In this document: one piece after another, positions 50,740-61,837 of the stretch
How positions within the stretch are numbered: position 1 is the stretch's first letter
How the letters are laid out: every line of letters begins with the position of its first letter
Assembly: GCA_008973525.1 (NCBI GenBank)
Contig: WACJ01000403.1
Location: forward strand, 1,116,001-1,180,000
Direction: 5' to 3'
Origin: Stenopsyche tienmushanensis
Taxonomy: Eukaryota; Arthropoda; Insecta; Trichoptera; Stenopsychidae
DNA: 64,000 nucleotides
Position numbers and translations under genes: made by a program
Notes under the pieces: generated by a model
Databases searched by the model: none
Told to the model about the DNA's origin: nothing
What the model saw: the letters and a program-made list of their open reading frames with translations, nothing else

Positions 50740-51140
50740 GAAAATGCCGCAAAAATCCGTTAAAGTGGCCTCAAGGTCTATGTATCCAACCGGTCCGTTT
50801 TTCGGACCACTGACATGAAAAATGAGCGCCTTGCGATCAGACGCCATGCCCGAACATGTCTACAGAACGATTACGAGCTCTCATTACAAAACGAAATTGT
50901 CCGAAGAAGACTGATCGCGTGGGTTGTTTAAATTTTACAATCGGTCGAAAATATTATTGTCTTTATTTTATTGTGAGCTTATGCTGGTTGGGTCGGCCCA
51001 ATGAGATTTGGGGATTAGATAACTTGGTGTATATTATAAAAACGGAAAGAGTCAATCAGTGTCGGTTCATGTAAAGTAGAATGGTTGAGTAAAATAAAAA
51101 CCATGTGCAACTCTCAACCGAGTCCTTGTTGTATGTCCTG
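50740..51140 (+). repeat. Unclassified interspersed repeat, copy 5
   Basis: A full-core copy: AAAATGCCGCAAAAATCC, CAACCGGTCCGTTTTTCGGACCAC, GCCATGCCCGAACATGTCTACAGAACG and GTCCGAAGAAGACTGATCG. It ends GGTTGAGTAAAATAAAAACCATGTGCAACTCTCAACCGAG, shared with copy 2. Confidence 0.75.
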
Positions 51141-52739
51141 ATTATATGTAGCTAATATTGCAATGCAATACAACTTTAGCCACGTCTATTGAAGTTCTGG
51201 CTACATTGTATCGAAAGTAAACGACGTCTATTCAACAATCATTAGCGTAATCTACTTGTAGACAAAAAAGCAGCTTTATTGATTTTAATTTAATGTCGAT
51301 ATGTATAATTATTCAGTTTTTGAAAAATATTATTAATGTCGGCAACGTTGAAAGCTTGGTAGATTGTAATTTTCTTGATTTACATTATATAAACATTGAC
51401 TGTAACAAAAATTATTTATATAGAAATGGATACAAAAATTCGATTGCTGCCTTGCATACTATGGTCCGGAAACAGAGCTATAGTATTTTTGTTGTTTTTA
51501 TTGGTTCATGTATATAATCATTGTCGTAATTTCAAACTCATTTATATCAGTGAACAGTTTATGATATTTTTAATTAGCTGTCACTTTGTGAAAGACTTTA
51601 TGAAAATCTCTACTTGAATATGTCGAGTAAAAAAATGATTATTTGATTTAAATGTTTGAATGAAAGCAGCGTTATATCATTGCGAAAAATTTCCGCAAAA
51701 AATGCGACGTAGCGATATATAGACGTTGAAGTTTTTCATTTTGGAATTGCTATTGGAATTACATAAAATGGATGTCTCAAACGTGTAAAATATAGGACCG
51801 GAATGAGTTGAGCATATTTTCCTTGAAACTCGATCTTCATGTCGTTCTTCGAGTTGAAGACGCATCGCTCAATTACTCAATTAAATTAAATTGAAAAATT
51901 GACGATTATTTTGCCAGCAGCGTGTTAATGAATTTGAAACTGGATCCAGTGGAATCCCAAAAGACGATTTGGATTATTTCTGGAATAAATTGAATAAAAT
52001 CCTTCTGGAGTAGTGCAATGTGGCAACACCACTCAAATTATCGTCTCCCTGTGGATGGAGAGAGTACAATGGATGTACGAGGGAGTCTGTCAGCGCATGC
52101 TTACAACAAGACAGATGGGAATCTGTGCGCAGTCCTGATCTTAAAAAAGGACGTCCATTCATCATCACGCCCTATTAACGTCATGCCATATATTTTATAC
52201 AGCAATGACGATCATAATCACATTTCAATGAAATCTCAGCATTTCTAAATATTTTTATAATTCGCTTCAATATATAGATCTTCCCTGCGGCACATAAACG
52301 CATCATTTATAAAAATGTATTTGATCGCAGGATATTTCCAAATTTCTTATAAATGCATCGCGTTTCAAAGAAAAAGGTCTTAATTTCTCAAGGAAAACTG
52401 TTTAAAAATTTGCACGTAGCTGTATGAAAAATTAAATGTCGACGCACATGTCAATCCAATTTCCTTCGCATACTTAACTCCATTTATCTCATATAAAACG
52501 GCAGAAAGGGATGAACATAGAAAATTCTCTTGAGACATCCTGGCGGGGGAGCGAGAGAGAAAATTACAGCACGTACATAGAGAAAGACCATATAAAATTC
52601 AATCATCTCTTCAAACGCTTCTCAATTTTGTTTGCCATTCTAAATTGTCCATTATTAAAATATATAAAAGATATATGTTTGGGTTCTATTGTTAAAGCGT
52701 TTCAGTGAAAGTATAAACCTAAAGCTGGTATTGTATTAG
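51141..52739. other. Intergenic sequence without supported gene
   Basis: Several 60-76 codon frames occur, none with motifs or splice context. No transposon was recognised. Confidence 0.4.
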
Positions 52740-53270
52740 AGAAGAGAGGCTCGCGAGCCGCATGCGGCTCTTTGCATAGACGTTTGCGGCTCTTCGGACA
52801 TAAACTCTACTCTCCGGACATATGGAGTGTCTAATTTTTCTACATAATTCCCTTTTTTTACACACATACATTTATTCCAGGCTTCTTGATCCCGTCATTG
52901 AAAAAAAGAGGCGATAAATAGCATCCTCTGTTGCGCAACGCGTTTTCACACAAATAAAGCCATGAAATCAAGTGAAATTTTGAGGCCAAACAAAATCAAA
53001 AGAATCAAAATTGTATGTATAAAAACACATATTTTATAATTAAGTTGGATTGAACCTTTCTATTTTTAATGTTTTGAGTAGTAATTTAATTTTAAAATGA
53101 CTTGAACGTAAATGCTGTATTTGTATGTCCACCACTCATCGTCCGTACAAATCCACTTATCTATCAGGACCGCGCAGCATGTATGAAGCTTGTATATCGA
53201 TAAATAAACACTGTTGATAGCACACAATATTCTTTAATTTTTTCGCCTTAACATAAATGCTCTTTCTAAA
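52740..53270. mobile_element. Non-autonomous hAT-like element
   Basis: It starts near GAGAGGCTCGCGAGCCGCATGCGGCTCTTTG, a hallmark of hAT-type terminal regions, with the palindrome GGCTCGCGAGCC. Its inner part, CAAATCCACTTATCTATCAGGACCGCGCAGC plus ATAAATAAACACTGTTGATAGCACAC, recurs at 57860-57950 and weakly at 48730. No transposase frame. Confidence 0.6.
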
Positions 53271-53631
53271 TTACTGGAATTCGATCGCAAATACGCGATT
53301 GTACTTATCATGATGTTTAACTTGGCCGTAATTTCGTTTTTAATGAGCCTGCTGTCTTCAATTATATCGGCCAATGTGTTGTCCAACTGTTTCAGTAATG
53401 TTTCTGGTTCTGTTACTTCTATTTATTTTTTTACTATTTATACTTATAAATCAGAGTTGTTGAATGACTTATCGGTTTGTAATAAAAAGTTCATGGGGTC
53501 CATGGGGCACAAATGCGTCGTCAAATCATCAAAAAATATGATAAAACTAAAAAAAATGGAAGTGAATATAAGAAAATTAGTTTAAGTTACAATGTTACAG
53601 ATAATATCGGATCATTAAGCATCTTCTAACC

Positions 53632-53776
53632 TTTTCCTTGCCGTGCTAAAAATACTCACCGATGATATGTATTTGGTACACCACTATTACTTTTATCGAT
53701 TATAGATTGAAATGTAACAATTTTTGTAAAATTATAAAATTGTACAAAATACACCACCGGTAGTGAAAGGTTAATA
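53632..53776. repeat. Small MITE of the TTAA family
   Basis: The ends are TAACCTTTTCCTTGCC and CCGGTAGTGAAAGGTTAA, in inverse orientation about 145 nt apart. An inner TATGTATTTGGTACACCA is shared with 8566 and, in variant form, 4410. Confidence 0.6.
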
Positions 53777-55360
53777 TCGGCATTTTGGCGTATGCATTAA
53801 GACTTATCGTGGTATTTATTTATCAATTAAAGTATCATATAAATTAAATATGAAGCATGAAAACTAATAATGCACTTCAGCGACATTTGAGAACCACTCA
53901 ATGAATTCTAGTCGAGTAATACGGAAAAAAGGGACAGCATATACTAGGCATTTTTCCGCATGAGTGCGAAAAGAACGGGTAGTTTATAAAAGGGAAAATA
54001 TATTAAAATAAAATGGGAAGACGAAGATTTTTTTTTTTGGTTTCTTAGTACATTTTCGCTATTTCTTATCTAGGAGATTTCAGATAGAAAGACTGTTATT
54101 CGTTAGGTTCACCTGAGAAATGAATACTTTCTTGTAGAAAATAAAAGTAAATAGCCCATAATTGATTATGAATGTGCTTATATATAAGAGTATATTTTAA
54201 AAAAAAAAATTAACAATACCACAGCGAATATATATTTATAAATATATTTCTACTTCATCGTCACGTTCAAAATCCCATTGGAATGCGGTCGAATTCCACA
54301 CCACTTCAATATAATAGACTTCCATAGAAGTCGGAATGTGGAGCGAAGCACTGTGGAATTTTGTGGAATTCATAAATTTACCATTTTGCGTGGGTATAAC
54401 TCACCAACGCCTTAATTCCATATCACCATTTTCCCCTAATACAATACCATTTTTCCATTATAATACGAGATAATCGGCGAAATATCATATTTATCAGCAA
54501 GAAATGTTGTGAAGTTATTAATCACATATAATAGTAATTTCGAGGAAGCGAGTGGCGAAAAAACAGAATCTATTTATTCATGAAATAAGATACATCCACC
54601 GCAAATAGTCTGCCGGAGATCGTGCCGATTGACGCAAAACCAAGGATTGTATTTAAATAAGCGCCGTAAATGTATCAGCCGTCGACGGAGCACTAAAAAT
54701 ATTTTAAAATCCGCTCTTATATAATTTATGCATTTCATTCATTAAAAAATCGCTCTATAAACTGATTGGCCGCATGCAACACTGGCGAACTTGTGTCATA
54801 ACAGCCATATATCGCTCAATGAGCTGTTCAGTTGGCAGGCCTGCAAAACATAAGCAACATTTTTATTCAAACTATATTAGAATTTCCACGAATAAATTTG
54901 AATGCATCTTCATATAAAGCCATCATAAATTTTCAAAACATCATTTATGACTTAAGAATATCGTTTTTGTTTCAATAAAACAAATATATGTGACGCACTG
55001 AAAAATGTCATAATTATATAAAATTATACAATAAAGACAAGAAAAATTAGATTTTAGTCTATTGAATTTTCATTTTATCGTATTAATATAAATGGGTCTC
55101 AATTCGATACCCCTGATTTACGCAATAAAGCCTAACGAACCGTTAAGACCAAGTAATAACGTCTATTATATGGTAGGGGTAAAATGTGTCTATATATATA
55201 TATATTGAAATATCCACCATGCATTTTATTGACGATAAGTTCTCCGTGATCGATTTGGCATTCCTTATAAGCAATTATACAGACGTAATGTCTATCAATT
55301 TATGCGCGTTGATTTGTATGATATAACGAGCGTTCCTCATGTATTTGAATATCGTTTCAG
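53777..55360. other. Intergenic sequence upstream of the cuticular protein gene
   Basis: No gene here. It must hold the promoter and probably a short untranslated exon of the cuticular gene, whose first coding exon follows directly on an acceptor (GTTTCAG). The start of that exon was not identified. A (TA)n run lies at about 55193-55205. Confidence 0.45.
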
Positions 55361-58300
55361 ATGCTTATTAAATTTTGCATCCTGTTGATCGTCCCGGGGA
55401 TCCTTTCCGTCGGGGATAACCAATTTTATGGACCGCAAACCTTCCAGAATAATAACAACAATAATGCAAACGATAATGGCAACTATAGACAAGCACCTGT
55501 CACTCGATACGTGGAGCCGGTGAGTAAAAATTGAAATATTTTTGGCCATAAAAAGTTTTTTATCGAGCATTAATTTATAAGCTTAACGACGCTCGTTAAG
55601 ACGACGTATTTATTAATATATTCAACAATATAAATAGCGCTATAGTTATGTTATTTAAAATATATAATTTATTGCGTCGTGAATTTTAGGATGCACCTAG
55701 AGCTCCCCCGCCAGCAATTATATCACATAAACAAGCATTGACAAATGGTAATATGTCATTTTTTATATTTGTTATGTCATTTTGTTTTTTTTTATTCATA
55801 TGAAATATTTTTAGATGGAGTGTTTAATTACGTTTTCGCTGCTGATAATGGATTAAAACAAGGCGAATCAATAGCCCCTGATGGAACTAGAACAGGCGCT
55901 TATGAATATATAGATCCAAGCGGAAAAACTATATTTGTTAAATACACAGCCGGAAAAGATGGTTTTAAGGTGAGAAATCATTTAAATTACAATAAATTTT
56001 GAAATTTTCACCGGCCTAAAAATATGCATTAGGGGTACACATTTTTCGTAAAATTATCAAACAAAGCATTTCTTCGTGCGTTAAATATGCCTGTGCGTAA
56101 AATAGGAAAAGGGTAAAACGCGTGTATTTTTTCCGCTAATGTTGAAGATTTTTTTAATAAAATCCTTTGTTTATAAATTCAAAAAATTGCATTCACAAAA
56201 AATGAAATATTTAATGTTTTTAATGATATTTACATAAATCGATTTTTAGCGTGTTTATATATTTAGTTGCCACTAGGAAGTCAAATGTACTTTCTATCAT
56301 TTTTTATTTCCCCTTTTTTGTTGCGATTGACATGAGCATGATTATGATAAAATATCGGTCGCAGATATTTGCTTCTCATGCTTCAATGGTCTAGAATGCA
56401 AACACACAATATTAAATCGCGATTATGTGAACCGAAACATTGTTCATACTGCGCAACTCCACAATGGGAATTTCAAAGATCGTGTGAAATCACGGAAAGA
56501 GAAATTCGATTGAAGCTTTTTTTTCTCTTTTAATGTCAATAAAAATTCACTCGACGTTACGACACCGTAATGAGTTCACATAAAAAAAATAATAGTTTAA
56601 CGCGCTCGATTGCATGTCACTGTGTTATACGGGACTCGTTTTGAAGCGCGGTGAATTTATAAGAAACAGGAAGTGACTTAAAAGATAAAATGTTGATGCT
56701 AAAAACTTGTCAATAAATTCAGAGGTGCTGCGCGTTAAATGCCGAATTAAGGCCATAAAAGTAATGAGAGGTTACATCAAAGCGCGAGTGTTGCCATCAT
56801 GAAAAAAATATCAAATAAATTCGGATTATTTAGATTTTATACTTTTGTCGTCGTCGTTGCATTTTTTTAAAAACCGTTATCATTAAGAAATATATTTTTC
56901 GAAACTAAAGTAAATTGCACTTGTTGCATTTGCTGAATCCTTGCATCAACATTGATTGCAATCGACGTTGAAATAAAATAAAATAAAAATCAACAGATAT
57001 TGGAAGGTGATCACATTCCGCAACAGCCACAACAAGTAGAACCGATCCCCGAATATCAACCCCCTGAGTACAGAAAAGATTATAAGCAACAAGGACAAAT
57101 GGCAAATAAAGGAAAATACAAGACAGACGTCGAAGACTATCAGCAAGACGATGAACAATACAGGACACCAAATCAACAACAACGATCCCAAAATCAACAA
57201 CAACGACCCCAACAATATCAACCTCAAAACCAACGCTTTAATCAACCACAAAAACAACAATATGCACCACAGGTTTATCATATTTCATAGTGGATTTTTA
57301 TTGTGTAATAATTAAATCAATTGAATTTTAAATATCAATTTTTCAGCAATCGAGACAGCAACAAAGAGGATTTGGAAGCCAGGGAAGGCAAAATAATGAA
57401 CCAAACAGAGCTATGCTGTATAACGTAGAACAAAGACATAACGTTAATTATAGGCGATATCAAGATAATGGACAACCTGTGAGCTTTTTTTAAAATATTC
57501 TATCGTCATGGATTTGGTGAAAAATTCTATTGTTGTGTTTTTTTCAATTTTGAATTGGCCACTCAGCAACCAATGGTTATTGGTTACAACATCTTTCATC
57601 AGCCATTTCAACCACTTTAATAAATAACATCATAAGTATTAATCGATATGTTTATCTTAGTATTGCAAAATGGATTCATACATTGTCTTAGAACAGAGAT
57701 GCTTAAACTTATGTAGTTTAAGGACCCCTAAACTGTTTTTTATGGACCTCATCCCAACCCTAGGAATTTTACGTCATTCTCGCAGTTCTTGACCTTTTGA
57801 GTAGTGAACTAGTTTAAAATCATCAAAACCTTAGATGCTTATTTGCTTATCGTCATACAAATCCATTTATCTGTCAGGACCGGCGCAGCGTGTATGAAGC
57901 TTGTACATAAATAAATAAACACTGTCGATAGCACATCATATTCGGTCATTTCTTCAAGTAAACATAAGCAATACACTTGATATCGATTTATTATATCATT
58001 CACATATCATTATTAGTCGATAAATTTGGGTTAACGATCTATACAATCCTACGATGTACGTGACATATTCTCTCCGTCTCTGTCTTCTGTTCATAATCTC
58101 CGACCTTTCTCTCTAAACTCAATATGCAAGACACTCTCCGTCTCTGTTTCTCTCAGAGCTCAACTTGATTCGATCGCAAATAGGCGACTGCACCACCATA
58201 CGGGTTAATCCACAGCGAATTCTATAGTTAACTGAAATAAAAAATTCTTTTCCAACAACTGTAGATTTTCTTGCAAGTAGTTTTTTGAACCGTGAAACAT

Positions 58301-59009
58301 ATAGTCTATTGCTACGTTCCTTTCTCATCCTGTAAATGCTTCAATCAGCTTTACAATAAGCTTTTAAAGAGGATTTGAATCTTCTTCTTTCTCAAAACTT
58401 TCCACAAATAAGAAAATCCATTTATTACACACTCTCTATTGGTTTGTAAACAATGCTTTATTTCGCTCTTTTTATCAAATTGTATGAGCCTCATAATTTC
58501 AGTAAACACATCCTTGCTCATTATTCCATACTGATAGCATTTAAATTCCACGTCGAAAAAACGACATCTTTTGAAGCAATAATTCCAAAGTTTGAAAACA
58601 AAGAATCGTCTGATGGTGAAATGGCAGGAATTTATTCACACACCCAATATGTTTTTGTTCATATGCGCAGTGAGCATATACGAGTATCGGAAAAAAATAG
58701 TGGCGGCTCGTAACTACGCCGTACAACGTCGCTGGAACTGTGAAGCGCACAGTTCCATGCAAAGATTATTGTGTATTTTTTCATAAATTGGAGGATGTAT
58801 ACTGATATCAATCTCATTGGTTATATATTGTATAAGTATAAAGATAAAATTAAAGAAAAAACTGTTAAGTTTTGATGGCGATGTGATAAATCGATGAATT
58901 AATTCTGATATGTTGTTTCATCTAGGCTGGAGGAGAAGTTGATGGATCCGCTCAAGAAGCCGGACCACATAGTTATGGCAGTGGATACAATTTCGAATTC
59001 AAAGGATAA
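55361..59009 (+). CDS. RR-type cuticular protein, Gln-rich, with alternative last exons
   Basis: Common exons are 55361-55519, 55690-55747, 55815-55969, 56997-57272 and 57347-57478. The last exon is either 57567-57620 (277 residues in all) or 58926-59009 (287 residues). Both join in phase 0 and end in a stop. Residues 1-16 form a signal peptide (MLIKFCILLIVPGILS). An Asn-rich segment and RAPPP linker lead into the chitin-binding RR domain (about 72-132). It contains DGVFNYVFAADNGLKQGES, YEYIDPSGKTIFVKYTAGKDGFK and then EGDHIP. The remainder is Gln/Tyr/Pro-rich with near-repeats PNQQQRSQNQQQRPQQ, typical of structural cuticle. The distal ending is GSGYNFEFKG; the proximal one is FHQPFQPL, with AATAAA at its stop. 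The protein is secreted into the extracellular cuticle and binds chitin. The distal intron holds a hAT-like repeat. Confidence 0.94.
55970..56996. other. Intron 3 of the cuticular gene
   Basis: A 1027-nt intron between the RR-domain exon and the Gln-rich exon. No nested feature recognised. Confidence 0.7.
57690..58020. mobile_element. hAT-like non-autonomous element fragment
   Basis: CAGAGATGCTTAAACTTATGTAGTTTAAGGACCCC is a hAT-style terminal sequence. CAAATCCATTTATCTGTCAGGACCGGCGCAGCG plus AATAAACACTGTCGATAGCACA matches 53130-53220. It lies in the intron before the distal last exon of the cuticular gene. The 3' end is not defined and may run to about 58200. Confidence 0.6.
58021..58925. other. 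Distal intron of the cuticular gene
   Basis: An 86-codon frame (58453-58713) lacks motifs and splice logic. GATTCGATCGCAAATAGGCGACTG at about 58165 recurs at 53282, so transposon-derived sequence continues here. Confidence 0.4.
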
Positions 59010-59651
59010 AGCTTTAGTCACTCAGCCTTAATATTACAATTAGTATATAAAACACTGTGTGTTGTTTTTAAAAATGCAAATGTGTCATTGATTATGTTAA
59101 GATTGTATCGCATTAAGAAATATAATATCGTTTGTATATTTGGATTTAATTTGGGCTCACAATAAATAGGGTCGCGTTTTGCGAAACTATCCAATGGGGG
59201 AATGAATAAATTTGATCTAAAAATAAATATGTATAGAAATCAATTAGGATTTCTTGCTGCTTCGCGAGCGCAAATATTCAATTTTAACCCTCTCTTGTGT
59301 GGGAGATATAAGAAGTCGGCGCAAAAAAGATGGTCGATGGTCTGAGCTTGTGGATGATGGAGGAACCACTCCATATTTAATTTAATGGTAAATGGAAATG
59401 GAGTGGAGGATGGTGCACAATTCAACAGCAAATTAGCTGTCAACTACCGCACCGATTTCATTATATTTATTCGTGTATGTATTCCATGCACGTATACAAT
59501 ATTCTGTCGTCGTTGTGATGGTACAAATATAAAGATGGCGGGATATATTGGTCTTGTTAAAATAAAACACGTCCATTTTGTTGCGATGGAAAATTTATTC
59601 GCTCGATGCTGAAAAGGTACTCTATTTGCATGTTGTTCGTGTTCGAAAATA
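59010..59651. other. Convergent intergenic region
   Basis: It holds the 3' ends of the cuticular gene (AATAAA near 59163, plus strand) and of the following minus-strand gene (AATAAA on the minus strand near 59597-59592). Nothing else is supported. Confidence 0.5.
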
Positions 59652-60083
59652 TCATTTTTTGTCGAGAGCAGTTCCGTTTTTATTTGAGCATCCGACGTGG
59701 TCTCCGACTCCGACGATGTTCACCAGTCTTCTTATTGCGGTTATGAGATCGTCTAAGAGATTCCATTCTTTTTTCCGCAGACGATTTGTAATTATGGACC
59801 TTAATTTAGGGTTCGATTCGGACTGCGTCAAGAATTGATTTAGAAACGTTAACTGGTCCTCCAAATATTGTCTCAATCGTTTCGATTGAATCAAAGCTCT
59901 GGCTAAAGTGTTATTTAAAACGTCGTCAGGTAGAATTGAGGGTTTATCTTGCAAAATTCGTCCTGCTCTTAAAGGTGTCAATATTCTTCTTGCTAGAAAA
60001 TCTCCTTTGTCCTTTGATATTTCATCATTTCCTTCATTATTTGATCGAATTCTCTGCAAATAATAAGCATCATTAACATCCAT
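59652..60083 (-). CDS. Helical protein or terminal exon of unknown function
   Basis: An open frame of 143 codons. The middle is strongly helical and leucine/arginine-rich: LARRILTPLRAGRILQ, then DDVLNNTLARALIQSKRLRQ, then FLNQFLTQSES, then LLDDLITAIRRLVNIVG. One Cys lies near the end and there is no membrane segment. The ATG at 60083 may not be real. Within its first 30 nt lies TTATTATTTGCAG, a good splice acceptor, so the exon may begin at 60058 and the true N-terminus (perhaps a signal peptide) may lie upstream or outside the window. Base composition is coding-like compared with the flanks, and a polyadenylation signal follows 55 nt past the stop. I do not recognise a family. Small secreted helical proteins would fit, but that is a guess. 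Confidence 0.5.
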   Translation of the reverse strand: MDVNDAYYLQRIRSNNEGNDEISKDKGDFLARRILTPLRAGRILQDKPSILPDDVLNNTLARALIQSKRLRQYLEDQLTFLNQFLTQSESNPKLRSIITNRLRKKEWNLLDDLITAIRRLVNIVGVGDHVGCSNKNGTALDKK

Positions 60084-61492
60084 TATATAAAAAATAAATA
60101 ATTTAAATGAATGCTATCTAATATTAATCAAATTTATTTCTAGGATAGAAATATCCTAGTCAAACGTCTGGATAGACTTTTTACTAAAATTAAAACGTTG
60201 TTATGCTTTTCCCGCCGAAATCTGGACGCTTGGAAACAGTAGCGTAACTACTAATTGGCGAGATTGGCGACGCCTAGGGGCAGTAACTATATAGAATACA
60301 TATATGTTTTTCAAATTGTTACATTAACCTTTCCCTACCGGTGATGTATTTACTACACCTCGACTCTAATAATGGGAATATCAATATGAAATATAATAGA
60401 TTCGGGGCTCAGAGTTTTTGTATTCCTTCGTAATATAATTACGAACCACATCAAAGTATTATAGTATATAAGTATTCATCTGCAGCGATGGAAATAAATA
60501 ATTTGTCGGGAAATCGGGAATTTTGCGAGTTTTAGTCCGTGTCTCAGTAGAAAGGAATTTTATCAGTCACATTGATGGTGTTATTACGAAAATGGAAGCT
60601 CACGCGGTCATCAACTCGAACTAGCATTTAAATATATGACGACGATGCCTCCAACGAATGGTAGGTACAAAGGTAAGATACGCATTTCCGTCGCATATGC
60701 TGCGAGTCCGTCTCGGGGCTGCAGAGCCCCATCGCTACTGAGAGGCGGACGCTCGCGTCCTTCTCGTCGAGGACGTTCAGGCTAAGATAAGAGGCGCATG
60801 GGCGCGTTTGAACCTCGGTCTACCCCATAACGAAGATTGCGGACCACTGGAGACAGCGAGGGGGACGCAAAAAATTTCATAAAATTTTCATGTAATAAGA
60901 TCGATGTATTCGTTTTTGAGAAATCGTATCCGCCGCCTTCCATTTCCAAAGGCTCTCTCTCTCCTATATTTAAAGTCCGATTGACTTGAAACTTTGGGTA
61001 AATATTCTTGGCATGTTGTTCTATTAGATGAGTTCTCTATTATCGGCGATTTGACAGCTATAACAACGAATATAGCTGGAATGGTGGTAACACTTTACTT
61101 GGCGGATCCTTTGTTTAATAATGAAAAATTATACTTAATTTTATTATTAAATTAAATATTCGTTTAAATTATTGCGTCCAAAGTATGAGAGATGCGAGAT
61201 TGGTACGCTTTTGGTTGTTACAGAAGAAAATTATGCACCCTCCATAAAATATAAATTTCAGTTGTATATAGTCTTTGGACAAAAATCGCTAAAGCGTATG
61301 GTTAAAGCAAACACGTGAATTTATGACTCAATATGGTATGACACAGGTTGGATCTTATTTTATGGATCGCTGGCAAAAACGATCACAAAGAAAGACTGCG
61401 TATCGTTTCATATCTACGAAAGTATAAGCCATGGAAAAGTTTATGATAACCATCGTAAAAAATCCTTTTACACGGGCAGTTTAATACAATTG
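60084..61492. other. Intergenic, with transposon-end fragments
   Basis: CAGTAGCGTAACTACTAATTGGC at about 60237 is a common DNA-transposon end type. AACCTTTCCCTACCGGTGATGTATTTACTACACC at about 60328 belongs to the TTAA MITE family. The block 60640-60870 is unusually G/C-rich but not clearly coding. Confidence 0.45.
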
Positions 61493-61837
61493 TTAACACT
61501 TTGAGGCCCGCGCATCTATTCAAAATGTGCGCGTAAATACATACAACAGAAGTCGTTAGGGCTGCCCATTAAATGATTTTTGCTGCGTGAGTGAATCTAT
61601 TTTGGGATTTATTGGTCAGAATGAACAAAAATCGCTCAAAGTTCGTAAATTACCCCGCAGTGGTAAACATGAGCATGCTTTTTTGATCAAACTTATATCT
61701 CTAAAATCGCTTGCAATCGCGGCAACACGGACTAAGACTAAAACAAGGACCTGCCCACATCATAATTTAGGCTTTCTTCAGTCGATTTCTCAATTTTTCT
61801 TAGTCATTTTGAAAATTCGCAGACTGTAAAGGGTTAA
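61493..61837. mobile_element. piggyBac-like MITE with TTAA target sites
   Basis: Bounded by TTAA at 61493-61496 and 61834-61837. The ends TTAACACTTTGAGGC and, inverted, TTAACCCTTTACAGT are similar. The inner part AGGGCTGCCCATTAAATGAT to CTATTTTGGGAT matches 44474-44535 in reverse orientation. 345 bp, non-coding. Confidence 0.7.

Noticed and set aside
53310..53585. 91-codon frame starting with a hydrophobic, signal-peptide-like segment
   Set aside because: Adjacent to hAT-like repeat sequence, A/T-driven composition and no family resemblance.
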